Numbered from the stretch's first letter, positions 27,960 through 37,381 are shown. The stretch: DNA of 64,000 nt from an uncultured Magnetospirillum sp. (GCF_903853455.1 NZ_CAINTR010000145.1:32495-96494); one strand, 5' to 3'. Notes: generated by a model not told the origin, from the sequence alone. A program made the numbers and translations.

Positions 27960-28994
27960 TTAAGCCTTGCGGCGGTTATGCTTCAGCGAACTGAGAAAGG
28001 ACAGGCCGATCAAGACGGCACCGATCAGGCCGGTGACCACCTCCGAAATGGGGGTGACGCTGCCGGCCAGCATCAGCGCCGCCAGCGCCAGGATGGCCCA
28101 AAAGGCGCCGTGCTCCAAGTAGCGGTACTCGGACAGCGTCCCCTTATCCACCAGCATGACGGTAAGCGAGCGGACGAACATCGCCCCGATGCCCAGACCC
28201 AACGCGATGACGAACAGATTGTTGGTCAGCGCGAAGGCGCCGATCACGCCGTCGAATGAGAAGCTGGCGTCCAGCACCTCCAGATAGAGGAACGAGGCGG
28301 CACCCGACTTGGCCGCCAGCACCGGGCCGTCATCGCCCACCCCCATGATCGCGCTGATGCCCTCGACCGCCACGAAGGTGATCAGCCCGAACATGCCCGA
28401 CACCAGGAAGGCCAGGATGTCGGCCTCGGGCAGCAGTCTGGAAATCCCGTAAAGCGTCATCAGGACCAAGGCGACCTCCACCGCCTCGATCTTGCCCAGC
28501 TTGGTCAGCGGTTCCTCGACCAGCCGGACCCAGTGGACGCTTTTCTTGACGTTGAAGAAATACTTCAAGCCGACCATGGCCAGAAAGCTGCCCCCGAACG
28601 CGGCAATGGAAACATGGGCGCCGGTCATGATCCGGGCATACTCGTCAGGTCGCATGACCGCCAGAACCAGGGCCTGCCACGGCGAGATCCGGGCCATCAG
28701 CCCCACCACCAGCAGCGGGAACACGATCCGCATGCCGAACACCGCCAGCACGATACCCCAGGTGATGAAGCGCCGCCGCCAAAGCGGCGCCATGGTGGTC
28801 AGAACCTTGGCGTTGACCACCGCGTTGTCGAAGGACAGCGACACTTCCAGGATAGCCAAGACGCCGACGATGAACATGGTGGCGAAGGCGGCGGAGAGGC
28901 TGCGGCCGTCATAGAGGCCAAGAAACCAGGACGCCACCAGCGCCACCGCCGTGAACAACGCCGAGGCATTGAAATATCTGAAATTTGAGGTCAA
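27960..28994 (-). CDS. DUF475 integral membrane protein (TerC-like)
   Basis: 344-residue protein with about nine transmembrane helices, of the DUF475 family related to TerC. Conserved acidic residues lie in membrane helices: VLAILEVSLSFDNAVVNAKVL and, in the second half, FLYLEVLDASFSFDGVIGAFAL. This EVSLSFDNA / EVLDASFSFDG pair is the family repeat and suggests metal-ion handling. The start is TTG at 28994, overlapping the upstream HD-GYP stop as TTGA. No ter stress genes are near, so a tellurite role is not implied. Confidence 0.88.
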   Translation of the reverse strand: MTSNFRYFNASALFTAVALVASWFLGLYDGRSLSAAFATMFIVGVLAILEVSLSFDNAVVNAKVLTTMAPLWRRRFITWGIVLAVFGMRIVFPLLVVGLMARISPWQALVLAVMRPDEYARIMTGAHVSIAAFGGSFLAMVGLKYFFNVKKSVHWVRLVEEPLTKLGKIEAVEVALVLMTLYGISRLLPEADILAFLVSGMFGLITFVAVEGISAIMGVGDDGPVLAAKSGAASFLYLEVLDASFSFDGVIGAFALTNNLFVIALGLGIGAMFVRSLTVMLVDKGTLSEYRYLEHGAFWAILALAALMLAGSVTPISEVVTGLIGAVLIGLSFLSSLKHNRRKA

Positions 28995-30676
28995 AGGAGT
29001 GTCCCGACGGCATTGGACGGAGGCTGCCGTCCATCTTCACCGCCTTCACCATTCTCCGCAATGCCCCAACTTTCGAACGGCGGCGGATCGTCCACCCCGG
29101 TCGATGGCAGGCGGCCATCGGCCGCCAGTTTGCGGCAGGCGTCCACCACATTGGCGTCGAAGAGGGAACCGCGATAGACCGTGATTTCATTCAAGGCGGC
29201 ATCGAGCCCGAGGGCGGCACGATAGGGGCGGTCCGAAGCGATCGCCTCGACCACGTCGGCGACCGCCAGGATACGGGCCTCGAGGATGATCTCGTCGCCC
29301 TTGAGCCCGTCGGGATAGCCGCTGCCGTCCATTCGTTCATGGTGGTGGCGGATCATGTCCGCCACCGGCCACGGAAATTCGACGTCCTTGATGATGTCGC
29401 AGGCGTCGCGGGAGTGGCAGCGGATGATGTCCATTTCCACCGGGCCGATCCGGCCCGGCCGCGTCAACAGTTCGGTCGGAATGGCGATCTTGCCGATATC
29501 GTGGATGGTGCCGGCCACATGCAGCCCCTTGAGCCGCTCGGCGTCGAGGCCCAGTTCGCGGCCGATGGCGACGGCGATTTCCGCCACCCGGCGCTGATGT
29601 CCAGCGGTATAGGGGTCGCGCATCTCGATGGTCGAGGCCACCGCCGCGATCGTGTTCTCCAGCGCCCGCGCCAGGGCCTCCTGGGCACGTTGGCGCTCGT
29701 CCATCTCCTGGCGGAGTTCCACCGTCCCCACCAGCGCCCGGCCGGTCAACGGCCGCAGCAGCAGCAGGAAACCACCGATGCCGATGGCGATCAGCACCAC
29801 CACCCCGGCGCCCACCATCATGACCAGTTGGTCGATGCTGCGGTGCAATTCGCCGACCGACTGACGGGCCATGACGATCCAATCGACTCCGGCCAACCGT
29901 TTGACCACAACCGTGTCGTCGTCGCCGGCGGCATCCTTCAGCCGCAAGGTCGCGTCGCCATCGGTGGCGGCGGCAAAGGCCTGGACGACTTCGCCATCGA
30001 CCGCTGGCCCGCTGCTCCGACGGGGAAAGAACACTTCGGCTCCCCCCGGCCCCAGGACGCCCAGCACCACTTCGCCGGTCTGTCCCAGATTATGGACATC
30101 GGCCACATGCGCCCGCAGCACCTCGGCGTCGAACAGCAACACGTCGGTGCCCTCTCGCCCCACATCCTTGTTCAGGATCGGCGCCGACACCACCACCACC
30201 CAGGCGCCGTTGATCAGGCTCGGCACCCCCAAGGCCGGGGGCTCGCCGCTCTCGGGAGACCAGAGCGGCCGTGGAATCGGCTTGCCGACCGTCACCAGTT
30301 CCCGTCCATCCGGCCCCAACCGGGAGATGCCGATCATCTCGCTGGACAGCTTCAAGGAATCGACCAGCTTGTCGGCGCTGAAGGCCCGCAGTTGCTCCAA
30401 CGGGACCTGGCCGCGATTGTAGGAGATCAACGCGTCGCGGATGGCGCTGCGGCTGGTCACCTGGCGTGCCAGGTCACGCAAACGGGCAACGCTCTCGCCC
30501 ACCGCCTCGGCCTGGAGGTCGATGGAATAGGCGAAGGCATTCTCGGCCGCCGTTTCCATCCGCGCCTGCAATGGCAAGATGCAGGCCAGGGCGACGCTTA
30601 AGCCCACCACCGCCATGGCGACGACGGCGTAGGCGACGATGGCACGCTGAACCGTTACGGCATTGACCACGAGCAC
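28991..30676 (-). CDS. Membrane sensor HD-GYP domain protein (cyclic-di-GMP phosphodiesterase)
   Basis: 561 residues. An N-terminal transmembrane helix (about 12-34) and a second near 290-312 flank a periplasmic Cache-like sensor. A short coiled linker leads to an HD-GYP domain (about 345-525). Its motifs are intact: HQRRVAEIAVAIG, TIHDIGKIAIP (the HD pair) and HHHERMDGSGYPDGLKGDEI (the GYP loop). HD-GYP enzymes hydrolyse cyclic-di-GMP. The start is uncertain among several GTG/ATG codons; the first (GTG 30676) is given. Its stop overlaps the DUF475 start, so sensor and membrane protein may act together. Confidence 0.92.
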   Translation of the reverse strand: MLVVNAVTVQRAIVAYAVVAMAVVGLSVALACILPLQARMETAAENAFAYSIDLQAEAVGESVARLRDLARQVTSRSAIRDALISYNRGQVPLEQLRAFSADKLVDSLKLSSEMIGISRLGPDGRELVTVGKPIPRPLWSPESGEPPALGVPSLINGAWVVVVSAPILNKDVGREGTDVLLFDAEVLRAHVADVHNLGQTGEVVLGVLGPGGAEVFFPRRSSGPAVDGEVVQAFAAATDGDATLRLKDAAGDDDTVVVKRLAGVDWIVMARQSVGELHRSIDQLVMMVGAGVVVLIAIGIGGFLLLLRPLTGRALVGTVELRQEMDERQRAQEALARALENTIAAVASTIEMRDPYTAGHQRRVAEIAVAIGRELGLDAERLKGLHVAGTIHDIGKIAIPTELLTRPGRIGPVEMDIIRCHSRDACDIIKDVEFPWPVADMIRHHHERMDGSGYPDGLKGDEIILEARILAVADVVEAIASDRPYRAALGLDAALNEITVYRGSLFDANVVDACRKLAADGRLPSTGVDDPPPFESWGIAENGEGGEDGRQPPSNAVGTLL

Positions 30677-30741
30677 GGCGCGGACATCTCCATTTGATCG
30701 AAGTCACAGAATGACCTTCGATCACCCGAAACCGCAACCGG

Positions 30742-31524
30742 TTAAGCTGGGATAAGGAATTCTACTAAGGTCCGAAGAAAGCCGGCAGGATTATCGGCAT
30801 GAACCCAATGCCCGGCGCCTGCGATTTCTATGGTTTGAGAGGCGGGGAACAGGTGTTTTACGATATCCTCATGCTCGGGACGGATGTAGTCCGACATCTC
30901 GCCTGCGATAAACAGCGTCGGACCATCGTAACGGGTGTCCTCGGGAAAGCGGGGAAAGGCCAGGATGTCGTCCATATGGGCATGAAGCACCGCCAGATTG
31001 GGCCGCCAGCGATAGCCGCCCGCTCCGCCCTCCAGGTTCTGCATCAGGAAGGCCCGCACCCCTTGGTCGGGGATATGGGTGGCAAGATAAGCCTCCACCT
31101 CGGCGCGTGAGTGGGCCGACGCCAGAGGGGCTCCCCGCATGGCCTTCACATAGGGGGCGAAGGTATGGGTGTAGCCGACCGGAGCGATGTCCACCACCAC
31201 CAGCCGCTCCACCAGCTCCGGCCGGGTCAGGGCCAGCACCATGGCCGCCTTGCCGCCCATGGAATGCCCCATGACCACGGCCCGCCCGCCAAGATGCTCG
31301 ATCACCTTGGCGACCTCGCGGGCCATGAAGGGATAGTCCATCACCTCGGTCCACGGGCTGGAACCATGATTGGGCAGGTCGAGTGCCAGCACGCGGCGCC
31401 CTTCGCCCAGGGCCTTGACCACCGCGCCCCAGTTGCGCGCCGACCCCAGCAAGCCGTGCAGGATCAGCAGCGGCGGCAGGTGGTCGGGAGAATCGGCGCC
31501 GGAGTCGATGGCATTGAGATGCAT
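30742..31524 (-). CDS. Alpha/beta hydrolase (YbfF-like esterase)
   Basis: 260-residue cytosolic alpha/beta hydrolase. The oxyanion region is LLILHGLLGSARNW, the nucleophile elbow VVMGHSMGGKAAM (Ser), and the catalytic His is in GAGHWVHADNPAGF near the C-terminus. The Asp-containing strand DGPTLFIAGEMSDYI has the expected spacing. It resembles E. coli YbfF, an esterase active on short acyl-CoA-like esters, but the substrate is not predictable. It starts 2 bases after the FAD oxidoreductase stop, so the two are cotranscribed. Confidence 0.92.
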   Translation of the reverse strand: MHLNAIDSGADSPDHLPPLLILHGLLGSARNWGAVVKALGEGRRVLALDLPNHGSSPWTEVMDYPFMAREVAKVIEHLGGRAVVMGHSMGGKAAMVLALTRPELVERLVVVDIAPVGYTHTFAPYVKAMRGAPLASAHSRAEVEAYLATHIPDQGVRAFLMQNLEGGAGGYRWRPNLAVLHAHMDDILAFPRFPEDTRYDGPTLFIAGEMSDYIRPEHEDIVKHLFPASQTIEIAGAGHWVHADNPAGFLRTLVEFLIPA

Positions 31525-31526
31525 GC

Positions 31527-33119
31527 TTACTCTTCCCGCAATTCCTTGGGGGCGCGGAACGAAAACGCGGCGGGCGCCGCCATCACGGCGTCACGCGCCT
31601 TGCGAAAGCGGACCTTGAGGGCGTCGGGCAGCCGCCCCTCGCCACCGGCGGCACGAGCGATTTCCACCAGCGACGGCGTCCCCTTCTCGCCGCCGCTCAC
31701 CTCCGAGCCGTGGCTGCGCGCGGCGAACAGCAGGTCGTGGATCAGGGTCCGCTTGTTGGCCGCCACCGCCTGACGCGCCCCTGCCAGGGCGGCCTCGCCG
31801 CCCTCGGGGGCGAACAGGGTGACGCGGTGATGGGGATCGATGCCGGCCGGCGACAGATGACCGTAGGCCGACAACTCCACCTCCACCGCCCCGGCCAGTT
31901 CCTTGGCCAGCCCCTTGATGGCGATGCGGTAATCGGCATAGGCCTCCAGCACCGCCACGATGGCCGAACTGTCGCCCGGCATCACCATGTTGATGTCGGT
32001 GGATGTGCTCCACGGCTTGAGCTTGCCCGGCTGGACCACGCGGGCGCGGGTGCGGGCGAGGTCGGGAGCGCCTTCGCGGATGGCGCGGAAGGTCTCCATC
32101 TCGGCCCCCGACGAAAAGCCGACGCCAAAATCGATACCGACGCCGCCGATGGTCTCGGTCTCGGGGTCGAGCAGGCTCATCAGCACGTCGTCCATGGACA
32201 GTTCCGACCAGCCGGTCAGGCAGGCCAGCATGTCGGCACCGGCATACTCGCAAGATTGCAGCAACCCCAGCGCCTTGGATTTGGCGGGGTCCTCGGCATG
32301 CTCGATGAAGGTCTCCAGCGAATTGCGGCTGACCAGTTCGATACCGTTCAGCACCGTCTCGCCGCCCTCGCCGACGATCCGCCCGCCCGGTTCGGGCAGG
32401 GTGATCCGGGTCCACGGCCGCAGATAGGCCAGCAGGCCGGCGACGGTATCCACGTCGGACCCCTGCACCGGCAGAACCAGGCCGAATTCGCCGGGTGGCA
32501 CGTCGTAGAAGCGAAAGCGCGCCGCCGCGACCATGCCGGTCCAGCCCTGCATGCCCTCGACCTCGGCGATGGCTTCGCCGGAAACGATCTTGGGCGCTCC
32601 GCCATCGGCGACGCACACCGCGTCGAGGCTGCCCGAGGGCACCAGCCGCAACGGCCCCATGCCGCCGGTAGCGACGACGCCGCCGACGAAGGCGGAGCCG
32701 ATACTGGTAAGGTCCACCAGGACGCGGGCGGTCGGCCCGACCACCTCGGCCAGGGCGGCATTGACCTGGGTGAAGGTCAGCCCGGCACCGGCCGCGACCA
32801 GCCCCCGATCAGCCTGAATGGCGACCTGATGGGTCCGCAACGCTTCCAGCGGCGTCGCGGGATCGACGATCTCGGCCGTCACCGCGCCCTTGGGCCGGAT
32901 GGCCACCACCCCGGCGAATCCCGCCACGTCCTCGGATTTGTAGTCGAAGGAGCCGATGGCGCTGGTCAGCCCGCCGGCCGGCATCACCGCCCAGTTCTGC
33001 CGCACCGCCTCGGCCACCGCCTCGACGATGTCGGCGGTCACGCAAACCTGCGCCGCCAGCGCCTTGCCGCCGTCATCGGTCAGTTCGGCACGGGGAAGAC
33101 TGGAAAAGTCCATGGGCAT
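31527..33119 (-). CDS. FAD-binding oxidoreductase (GlcD/D-lactate dehydrogenase-like)
   Basis: 530-residue flavoprotein with a PCMH-type FAD domain in the first 220 residues: ADIVEAVAEAVRQNWAVMPAGG, VAIQADRGLVAAGAGLTFTQVNAALAEV, then IGSAFVGGVVATGGMGPLR, the region holding the pyrophosphate. A substrate cap and C-terminal part follow. Relatives oxidise 2-hydroxyacids, but no iron-sulphur partner is encoded nearby, so the electron acceptor is unknown. The ATG at 33119 is chosen; the frame is open to 33167 without a better ribosome site. Confidence 0.85.
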   Translation of the reverse strand: MPMDFSSLPRAELTDDGGKALAAQVCVTADIVEAVAEAVRQNWAVMPAGGLTSAIGSFDYKSEDVAGFAGVVAIRPKGAVTAEIVDPATPLEALRTHQVAIQADRGLVAAGAGLTFTQVNAALAEVVGPTARVLVDLTSIGSAFVGGVVATGGMGPLRLVPSGSLDAVCVADGGAPKIVSGEAIAEVEGMQGWTGMVAAARFRFYDVPPGEFGLVLPVQGSDVDTVAGLLAYLRPWTRITLPEPGGRIVGEGGETVLNGIELVSRNSLETFIEHAEDPAKSKALGLLQSCEYAGADMLACLTGWSELSMDDVLMSLLDPETETIGGVGIDFGVGFSSGAEMETFRAIREGAPDLARTRARVVQPGKLKPWSTSTDINMVMPGDSSAIVAVLEAYADYRIAIKGLAKELAGAVEVELSAYGHLSPAGIDPHHRVTLFAPEGGEAALAGARQAVAANKRTLIHDLLFAARSHGSEVSGGEKGTPSLVEIARAAGGEGRLPDALKVRFRKARDAVMAAPAAFSFRAPKELREE

Positions 33120-33206
33120 GGTCACGATTGATGGATGTCGCGGAGAAGGCGCGGACCATAGCACCAACCGGCAATAAGAAAAAACCTCTTTAGCGTCAAC
33201 ACTGTC

Positions 33207-33249
33207 ATGTCGGCGGCGACATCCCCGGACGGCCCGTCGCCGCCCGGGG
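33207..33249 (-). terminator. Tandem hairpins after the lipoprotein gene
   Basis: Downstream of the minus-strand stop at 33258 lie CCCCGG...CCGGGG (33223-33249) and then ATGTCG-GCGG-CGACAT (33207-33222). These GC-rich hairpins could end the lipoprotein transcript; no clear T run follows. Confidence 0.4.
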
Positions 33250-33257
33250 AAAGAGGG

Positions 33258-34391
33258 TCAGGGAACGCACTTGGCCAGTTCGACCGGAAGTGCCGCCAAA
33301 GCCGCCGCATCCGGGTCGTCTGCCACTTGCCGGGCCGTCTCGGTCAGGACATAGATCATGGCCCGCATCTGACGGGTGCCGTCCACCCCTTTCGCAAGAG
33401 GGGGAAGTCCGTCCACCCGCGCCTGCTGGTCGGCCTCGACCACTTCCTTGGAATCGGCGGGAGCTGCGACGGCGGGAGCGGGAGCAGGAACCGGCGGCGT
33501 GGAGTTCAAGACCCCCTGACCGGTGGCATCGACGCCAGGGTTGGAATTCGCCGCAAGCGAATCCCGGATGTTCTGGGCCTTGGCCTTGTACTGGACCAGT
33601 GAATCCATATTGTCGTTGATACCGTCGATGGTCCCCTTGTAGCTGAAAGGCTTCATTTTTCCGACATAGGAAGACGCCACCGAACGCAGGATCATGCGGC
33701 GGTATTTGTTGAGATTCCGGTTCACGTCGGAGGCGGCCTGCACATTGCCGTCCGCCATGGGCAAGGCCTTCTCGCCAACGGCGATGGCCGCCCGGAGAGC
33801 GGCAAAAGTGGCGTCGTCGGCTCTGGCGCCATTGTAGAGATAGGCTCTCGCCTTATCCAAATTCCGCACCAGTCGATCCCGGCGTGCGACGATACGCCGT
33901 CCCGTCACGGATGCGGCTTGGCCAGGATCGGGATCGACGAAAGCCACGCGACCGGCAGCGTCGGAAAAGCATTGCCAATTGGAGACCGAGTTGGCGAGCA
34001 CTTCGGCCCGACCGCTGAAATCCAGGCTTTGGGTCAGCGCGTAATAGCCGCCCACTCCCAGACCGATATCGGCGACCACATTGGTGTTGGCGCCATGCAG
34101 AAGCACTACCCCGGTGGCGACCGCCGCCGCATAGAAGGGGATTGTGGACCAATAGCCGGCGTCGCGGAGATCGACCGCGCGCGCGTCGTACATCTCCATC
34201 AAGGTTTCGGCGAAAATGACGTTCTGGTTGACGGTGGTCAGCGGAGTCTCCGTCTTGACCGTCTTATCCACGATCGCCTGATTATCCACCCTGGGCGGCG
34301 AGGTGCTGAGAAGGTGATCGCCGCAACCGGCAATCAAAAAAACAGACACGGACAAACACGCACTCGCAATGCGATATTTTGCGCTTGGCAT
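33258..34391 (-). CDS. Hypothetical outer-membrane lipoprotein
   Basis: 377 residues with a lipoprotein signal (CLSVSVFLIAGCGDH, Cys23). A mostly helical body follows, with one hydrophobic patch (TIPFYAAAVATGVVLLHGANTNVVADIGLGVGGYYAL divided over residues about 80-115) that might touch the membrane. A Pro/Ala-rich linker (TPPVPAPAPAVAAPADS) precedes the C-terminal 70 residues. I do not recognise the family. It stands alone between two AT-rich gaps, with probable terminator hairpins after it. Confidence 0.8.
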   Translation of the reverse strand: MPSAKYRIASACLSVSVFLIAGCGDHLLSTSPPRVDNQAIVDKTVKTETPLTTVNQNVIFAETLMEMYDARAVDLRDAGYWSTIPFYAAAVATGVVLLHGANTNVVADIGLGVGGYYALTQSLDFSGRAEVLANSVSNWQCFSDAAGRVAFVDPDPGQAASVTGRRIVARRDRLVRNLDKARAYLYNGARADDATFAALRAAIAVGEKALPMADGNVQAASDVNRNLNKYRRMILRSVASSYVGKMKPFSYKGTIDGINDNMDSLVQYKAKAQNIRDSLAANSNPGVDATGQGVLNSTPPVPAPAPAVAAPADSKEVVEADQQARVDGLPPLAKGVDGTRQMRAMIYVLTETARQVADDPDAAALAALPVELAKCVP

Positions 34392-34573
34392 AATTTCATT
34401 AACCCCACATCAATCAGACATACAAATCCTTATCATATTTATGATTAACAATAAAAGCACCTATTAGATTAAATATGCGGCGCAGGTTAATTTCAACGGG
34501 AATAGAAGCCCCATTGTTCGGGCCAGCGGCTCGCCCCTTGAAACTCCCCGCGCTCCATTGCCATCTTAGGGGC

Positions 34574-35734
34574 ATGCCCGACGGAAGCGACCAGCCCACC
34601 ATCACCGTTCTCGCCGCCATGGCCGACATCCCGGCGGTGACGTGGGACGCTTGCGCCGGAACCGACAACCCCTTCATCCGCCACGCCTTCCTCGACGCCC
34701 TGGAGAAATCGGGCTCGGCCGTTCCAGCCACCGGTTGGCTGGCCCGCCATCTGGTGGTGACGCAAGCCGACGGAACCGTGTTGGCGGCGGCGCCGCTTTA
34801 TCTCAAGAACCATTCCTACGGCGAATATGTGTTCGACTGGGGCTGGGCCGAGGCCTATCACCGCGCCGGCGGCCGCTATTATCCCAAGCTGCAATGCGCC
34901 GTGCCCTTCACGCCGGTTACCGGGCCGCGCCTGCTGGTGCGTCCCGGCGAGGATGCGGTGGGACTGCGCCGCATGCTGGCCGGGGCGATGATCGAAGTGG
35001 CGAAGCAGTTGGACGCCAGTTCGGTTCACGTCACCTTCCCGACCCAGGCGGAATACGACGGACTGGCGACGGCCGGTTTCCTGCCGCGGTTGGGCTGCCA
35101 GTATCACTGGACCAATGACGGCTATGACAGCTTCGACGCCTTCCTGGGCGCGCTGTCGTCGCGCAAGCGCAAGTTGATCCGCAAGGAGCGCGATGCCGTC
35201 GCCCGCCAGGGCCTCACCATCACCACCCTGGTGGGCGCCGACATCACGGCACGGCACTGGGACGTGTTTCATCGCTTCTACCAGGCGGTGGTGGACCGCA
35301 AATGGGGCAAGGCCTACGTGAACCGTGCGTTCTTCGAGTTGCTGTCGGCCTCGCCGCTGGGGGAGCAGGTGGTCCTGGTCTGGGCCGAGGATCAGGGCGA
35401 ACCGGTGGGTGCCGCCTTCAACATGCTGGGCGGCAACACTTTGTATGGTCGCACCTGGGGCGCCGGGCCGCATCGGGAATTCCTGCATTTCGAGGCTTGC
35501 TACTACCGGGCCATCGAGTTCGCCATCGCCCATCGCCTCGCCCGCGTCGAGGCCGGTGCCCAGGGTGAGCACAAGGTCAGCCGCGGCTACCTGCCCACCC
35601 CCACCTACAGCGCCCATTGGATCGCCGATCCCGCCTTGGCGAAGGCGGTGGAACATTTCCTCGATCACGAGCGGCCGCTGGTGGCGGAAGACATGGACGA
35701 TCAACGGCGGGACGGCCCCTTCCGCAAGGCGTAA
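34574..35734 (+). CDS. GNAT-type acyltransferase of the COG3146 / FemAB-like family
   Basis: 386-residue cytosolic protein with two tandem GNAT-like folds. Typical segments are DIPAVTWDACAGTDNPFIRHAFLDALE, YGEYVFDWGWAEAYHRAGGRYYPKLQCAVPFTPVTGPRLL, SSRKRKLIRKERDAV and EAGAQGEHKVSRGYLPTPTYSAHW. The family is annotated as peptidoglycan-related or general N-acyltransferases; activity is not established. The ATG at 34574 fits the family start; the frame is open to 34475, but that extension is not conserved-looking. Confidence 0.86.
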   Translation: MPDGSDQPTITVLAAMADIPAVTWDACAGTDNPFIRHAFLDALEKSGSAVPATGWLARHLVVTQADGTVLAAAPLYLKNHSYGEYVFDWGWAEAYHRAGGRYYPKLQCAVPFTPVTGPRLLVRPGEDAVGLRRMLAGAMIEVAKQLDASSVHVTFPTQAEYDGLATAGFLPRLGCQYHWTNDGYDSFDAFLGALSSRKRKLIRKERDAVARQGLTITTLVGADITARHWDVFHRFYQAVVDRKWGKAYVNRAFFELLSASPLGEQVVLVWAEDQGEPVGAAFNMLGGNTLYGRTWGAGPHREFLHFEACYYRAIEFAIAHRLARVEAGAQGEHKVSRGYLPTPTYSAHWIADPALAKAVEHFLDHERPLVAEDMDDQRRDGPFRKA

Positions 35735-35794
35735 GCGCCTACTCCCTTCGCCCGCACGGTGTTAAGCTGCCGCCAAACAGCAGGGAGACGCCGC

Positions 35795-36286
35795 GTGGCT
35801 GCCGAGGGTCCGACGCCGGAGCAGAAGACCGAATATCTGGTGCGCAAGCTGGAACAGACCATCCGCGACAACCGGACGGTCAAGGGTATGTCGTTCCGTA
35901 CTTGGCAGACCATCGCCCGGGAGGAAATTCTCAATGCCATGCGCGACATGGACAAGCGCCAGCGGGTCCACGACCAGACCGTCAACCGGCTGATCCTGGT
36001 AGCGGCCTCGTCCCTGGTCACCATCGGCTTCTGGGGCGCCATGGTGGCGGTCAACAGCAGTTTCGGCGGCATCGCCGCCATCGTCACCCTGGTGGCCGGC
36101 GCCGCCCTGTTCTTCGTGACCGCCGATTGGGGCATCAAGCGCATGACCGCCGATTACAACAAGCACAAGCGGATCGAGCGTCTGGCCCATATCGAGGATC
36201 TGGACAAGCGCATCAAGCGCATGGAACACGACATGAAGAAAAAGGCCGACTGGCTGAAAGACAAGATGGAAGAGATCGAGGTTTGA
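35795..36286 (+). CDS. Hypothetical two-helix membrane protein with coiled-coil tail
   Basis: 163 residues: a charged helical N-terminus (EQKTEYLVRKLEQTIRDN), two adjacent transmembrane helices (about residues 68-86 and 90-112), and a basic C-terminal coiled coil (IEDLDKRIKRMEHDMKKKADWLKDK). A GTG at 35795 with GGGAG six bases before it is preferred. No family is recognised. The stop overlaps the next gene in a TTGA, so the two proteins are coexpressed. Confidence 0.75.
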   Translation: MAAEGPTPEQKTEYLVRKLEQTIRDNRTVKGMSFRTWQTIAREEILNAMRDMDKRQRVHDQTVNRLILVAASSLVTIGFWGAMVAVNSSFGGIAAIVTLVAGAALFFVTADWGIKRMTADYNKHKRIERLAHIEDLDKRIKRMEHDMKKKADWLKDKMEEIEV

Positions 36287-37371
36287 AGCGCCTCGCCGCC
36301 GCCTTTCTTGTCCTCCTCCTGATCCTCGGTCTCGCCGCCCCGTCGGCCCGGCGGGGATGGGAGGCGGTCCTGCTGCTGGCCGACCTCGCCGGCCATCCAC
36401 TGGTGACGCCGGCAACCACCCGGCAAGAGATCGCCTATACCGTCGATGGCCGCTCGCACAGGGGAGACCTCTACGGCTCCGGCAACAGCGCCTCCCTGAT
36501 CCTGGTGCCGGGAGCAGCCGCCGCCGGCAAGGACGATCCCCGGCTGGTGGGCCTTGCCCATGGTCTGGCACGGGCCGGCTGGCGGGTCCTGGTCCCCGAC
36601 ATCCCCGGCGCCCGGGCGCTCAAGATCTCCACCGCCGATGCCCTGGACATCGCCGACGCGGTCCGCCACGTCACCGTCCAAGGCGGACGAACCGCCGTGG
36701 CGGCGGTGTCCTATGCCGCCGTACCGGCGATCCTGGCGGCACTGGAGCCCGGCGTCGCCGACCAGGTGGCGGTCATCGCCGCCATCGGCTCGCCCTTCGA
36801 CGCGGTTCGCGTCGTCACCTTCTTCACCACCGGCTTCTGGCGCGCCGCTCCCGATCAATCCTGGCGGCGGCTGGAACCCAACGCCTACGGCAAATGGGTG
36901 TTCGTGCTGAGCAATGCCGACCGCCTGGACGATTCCGGCGACCGCACCCTGCTCGCCGCCATCGTCCGGCGCAAACTGAGCGATCCGGCCGCCGCCATCG
37001 ACGATCTCGTCCGCCGGCTCGGTCCCCAAGGCCGGTCGGTGATGGCGCTGCTGGACAACACCGCCCCGGAACGGGTTCCCGAATTGCTGACCGCGCTTCC
37101 CCCCGATCTGGCGACGGAGATCGCCCGCCTCGACCTCGCCCGCCGCGACCTGTCGGAACTGCGTGCCGAACTGCTGGTCATTCATGGCACCGACGACCGC
37201 ATCGTCCCGGTGGGAGAAGGAGTGGCGCTGGCCCGGGCGGTGCCCCATTCCAGCCTGTATGTGCTGAACAATCTCGCCCATGCCGACCTCAAGCCCGGCG
37301 GGCTCGGCGATGCCGTCACCCTGTGGCAAGCGGTTCATCGATTGCTGGAGTGGCGTGACCGGATAGGCTAG
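36283..37371 (+). CDS. Exported or membrane-anchored alpha/beta hydrolase, TTG start
   Basis: 362 residues beginning with TTG at 36283 inside a TTGA overlap. A signal or anchor (KRLAAAFLVLLLILGLAAPS) precedes an alpha/beta hydrolase fold. Segments are LILVPGAAAAGKDDPRLVGLA, GWRVLVPDIPG, a modified nucleophile region VAAVSYAAVPAILAAL (usual G-x-S-x-G reads A-V-S-Y-A), and C-terminal LLVIHGTDDRIVPVGEG with NNLAHADLKPG. Because the elbow departs from GxSxG, catalysis is uncertain although Ser, Asp and His candidates exist. Confidence 0.8.
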   Translation: MKRLAAAFLVLLLILGLAAPSARRGWEAVLLLADLAGHPLVTPATTRQEIAYTVDGRSHRGDLYGSGNSASLILVPGAAAAGKDDPRLVGLAHGLARAGWRVLVPDIPGARALKISTADALDIADAVRHVTVQGGRTAVAAVSYAAVPAILAALEPGVADQVAVIAAIGSPFDAVRVVTFFTTGFWRAAPDQSWRRLEPNAYGKWVFVLSNADRLDDSGDRTLLAAIVRRKLSDPAAAIDDLVRRLGPQGRSVMALLDNTAPERVPELLTALPPDLATEIARLDLARRDLSELRAELLVIHGTDDRIVPVGEGVALARAVPHSSLYVLNNLAHADLKPGGLGDAVTLWQAVHRLLEWRDRIG

Positions 37372-37381
37372 AACCCCCGGC

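Noticed and set aside
27960..28994. Tellurite-resistance assignment for the TerC-like protein
   Set aside because: It belongs to DUF475, and there are no other ter genes nearby.
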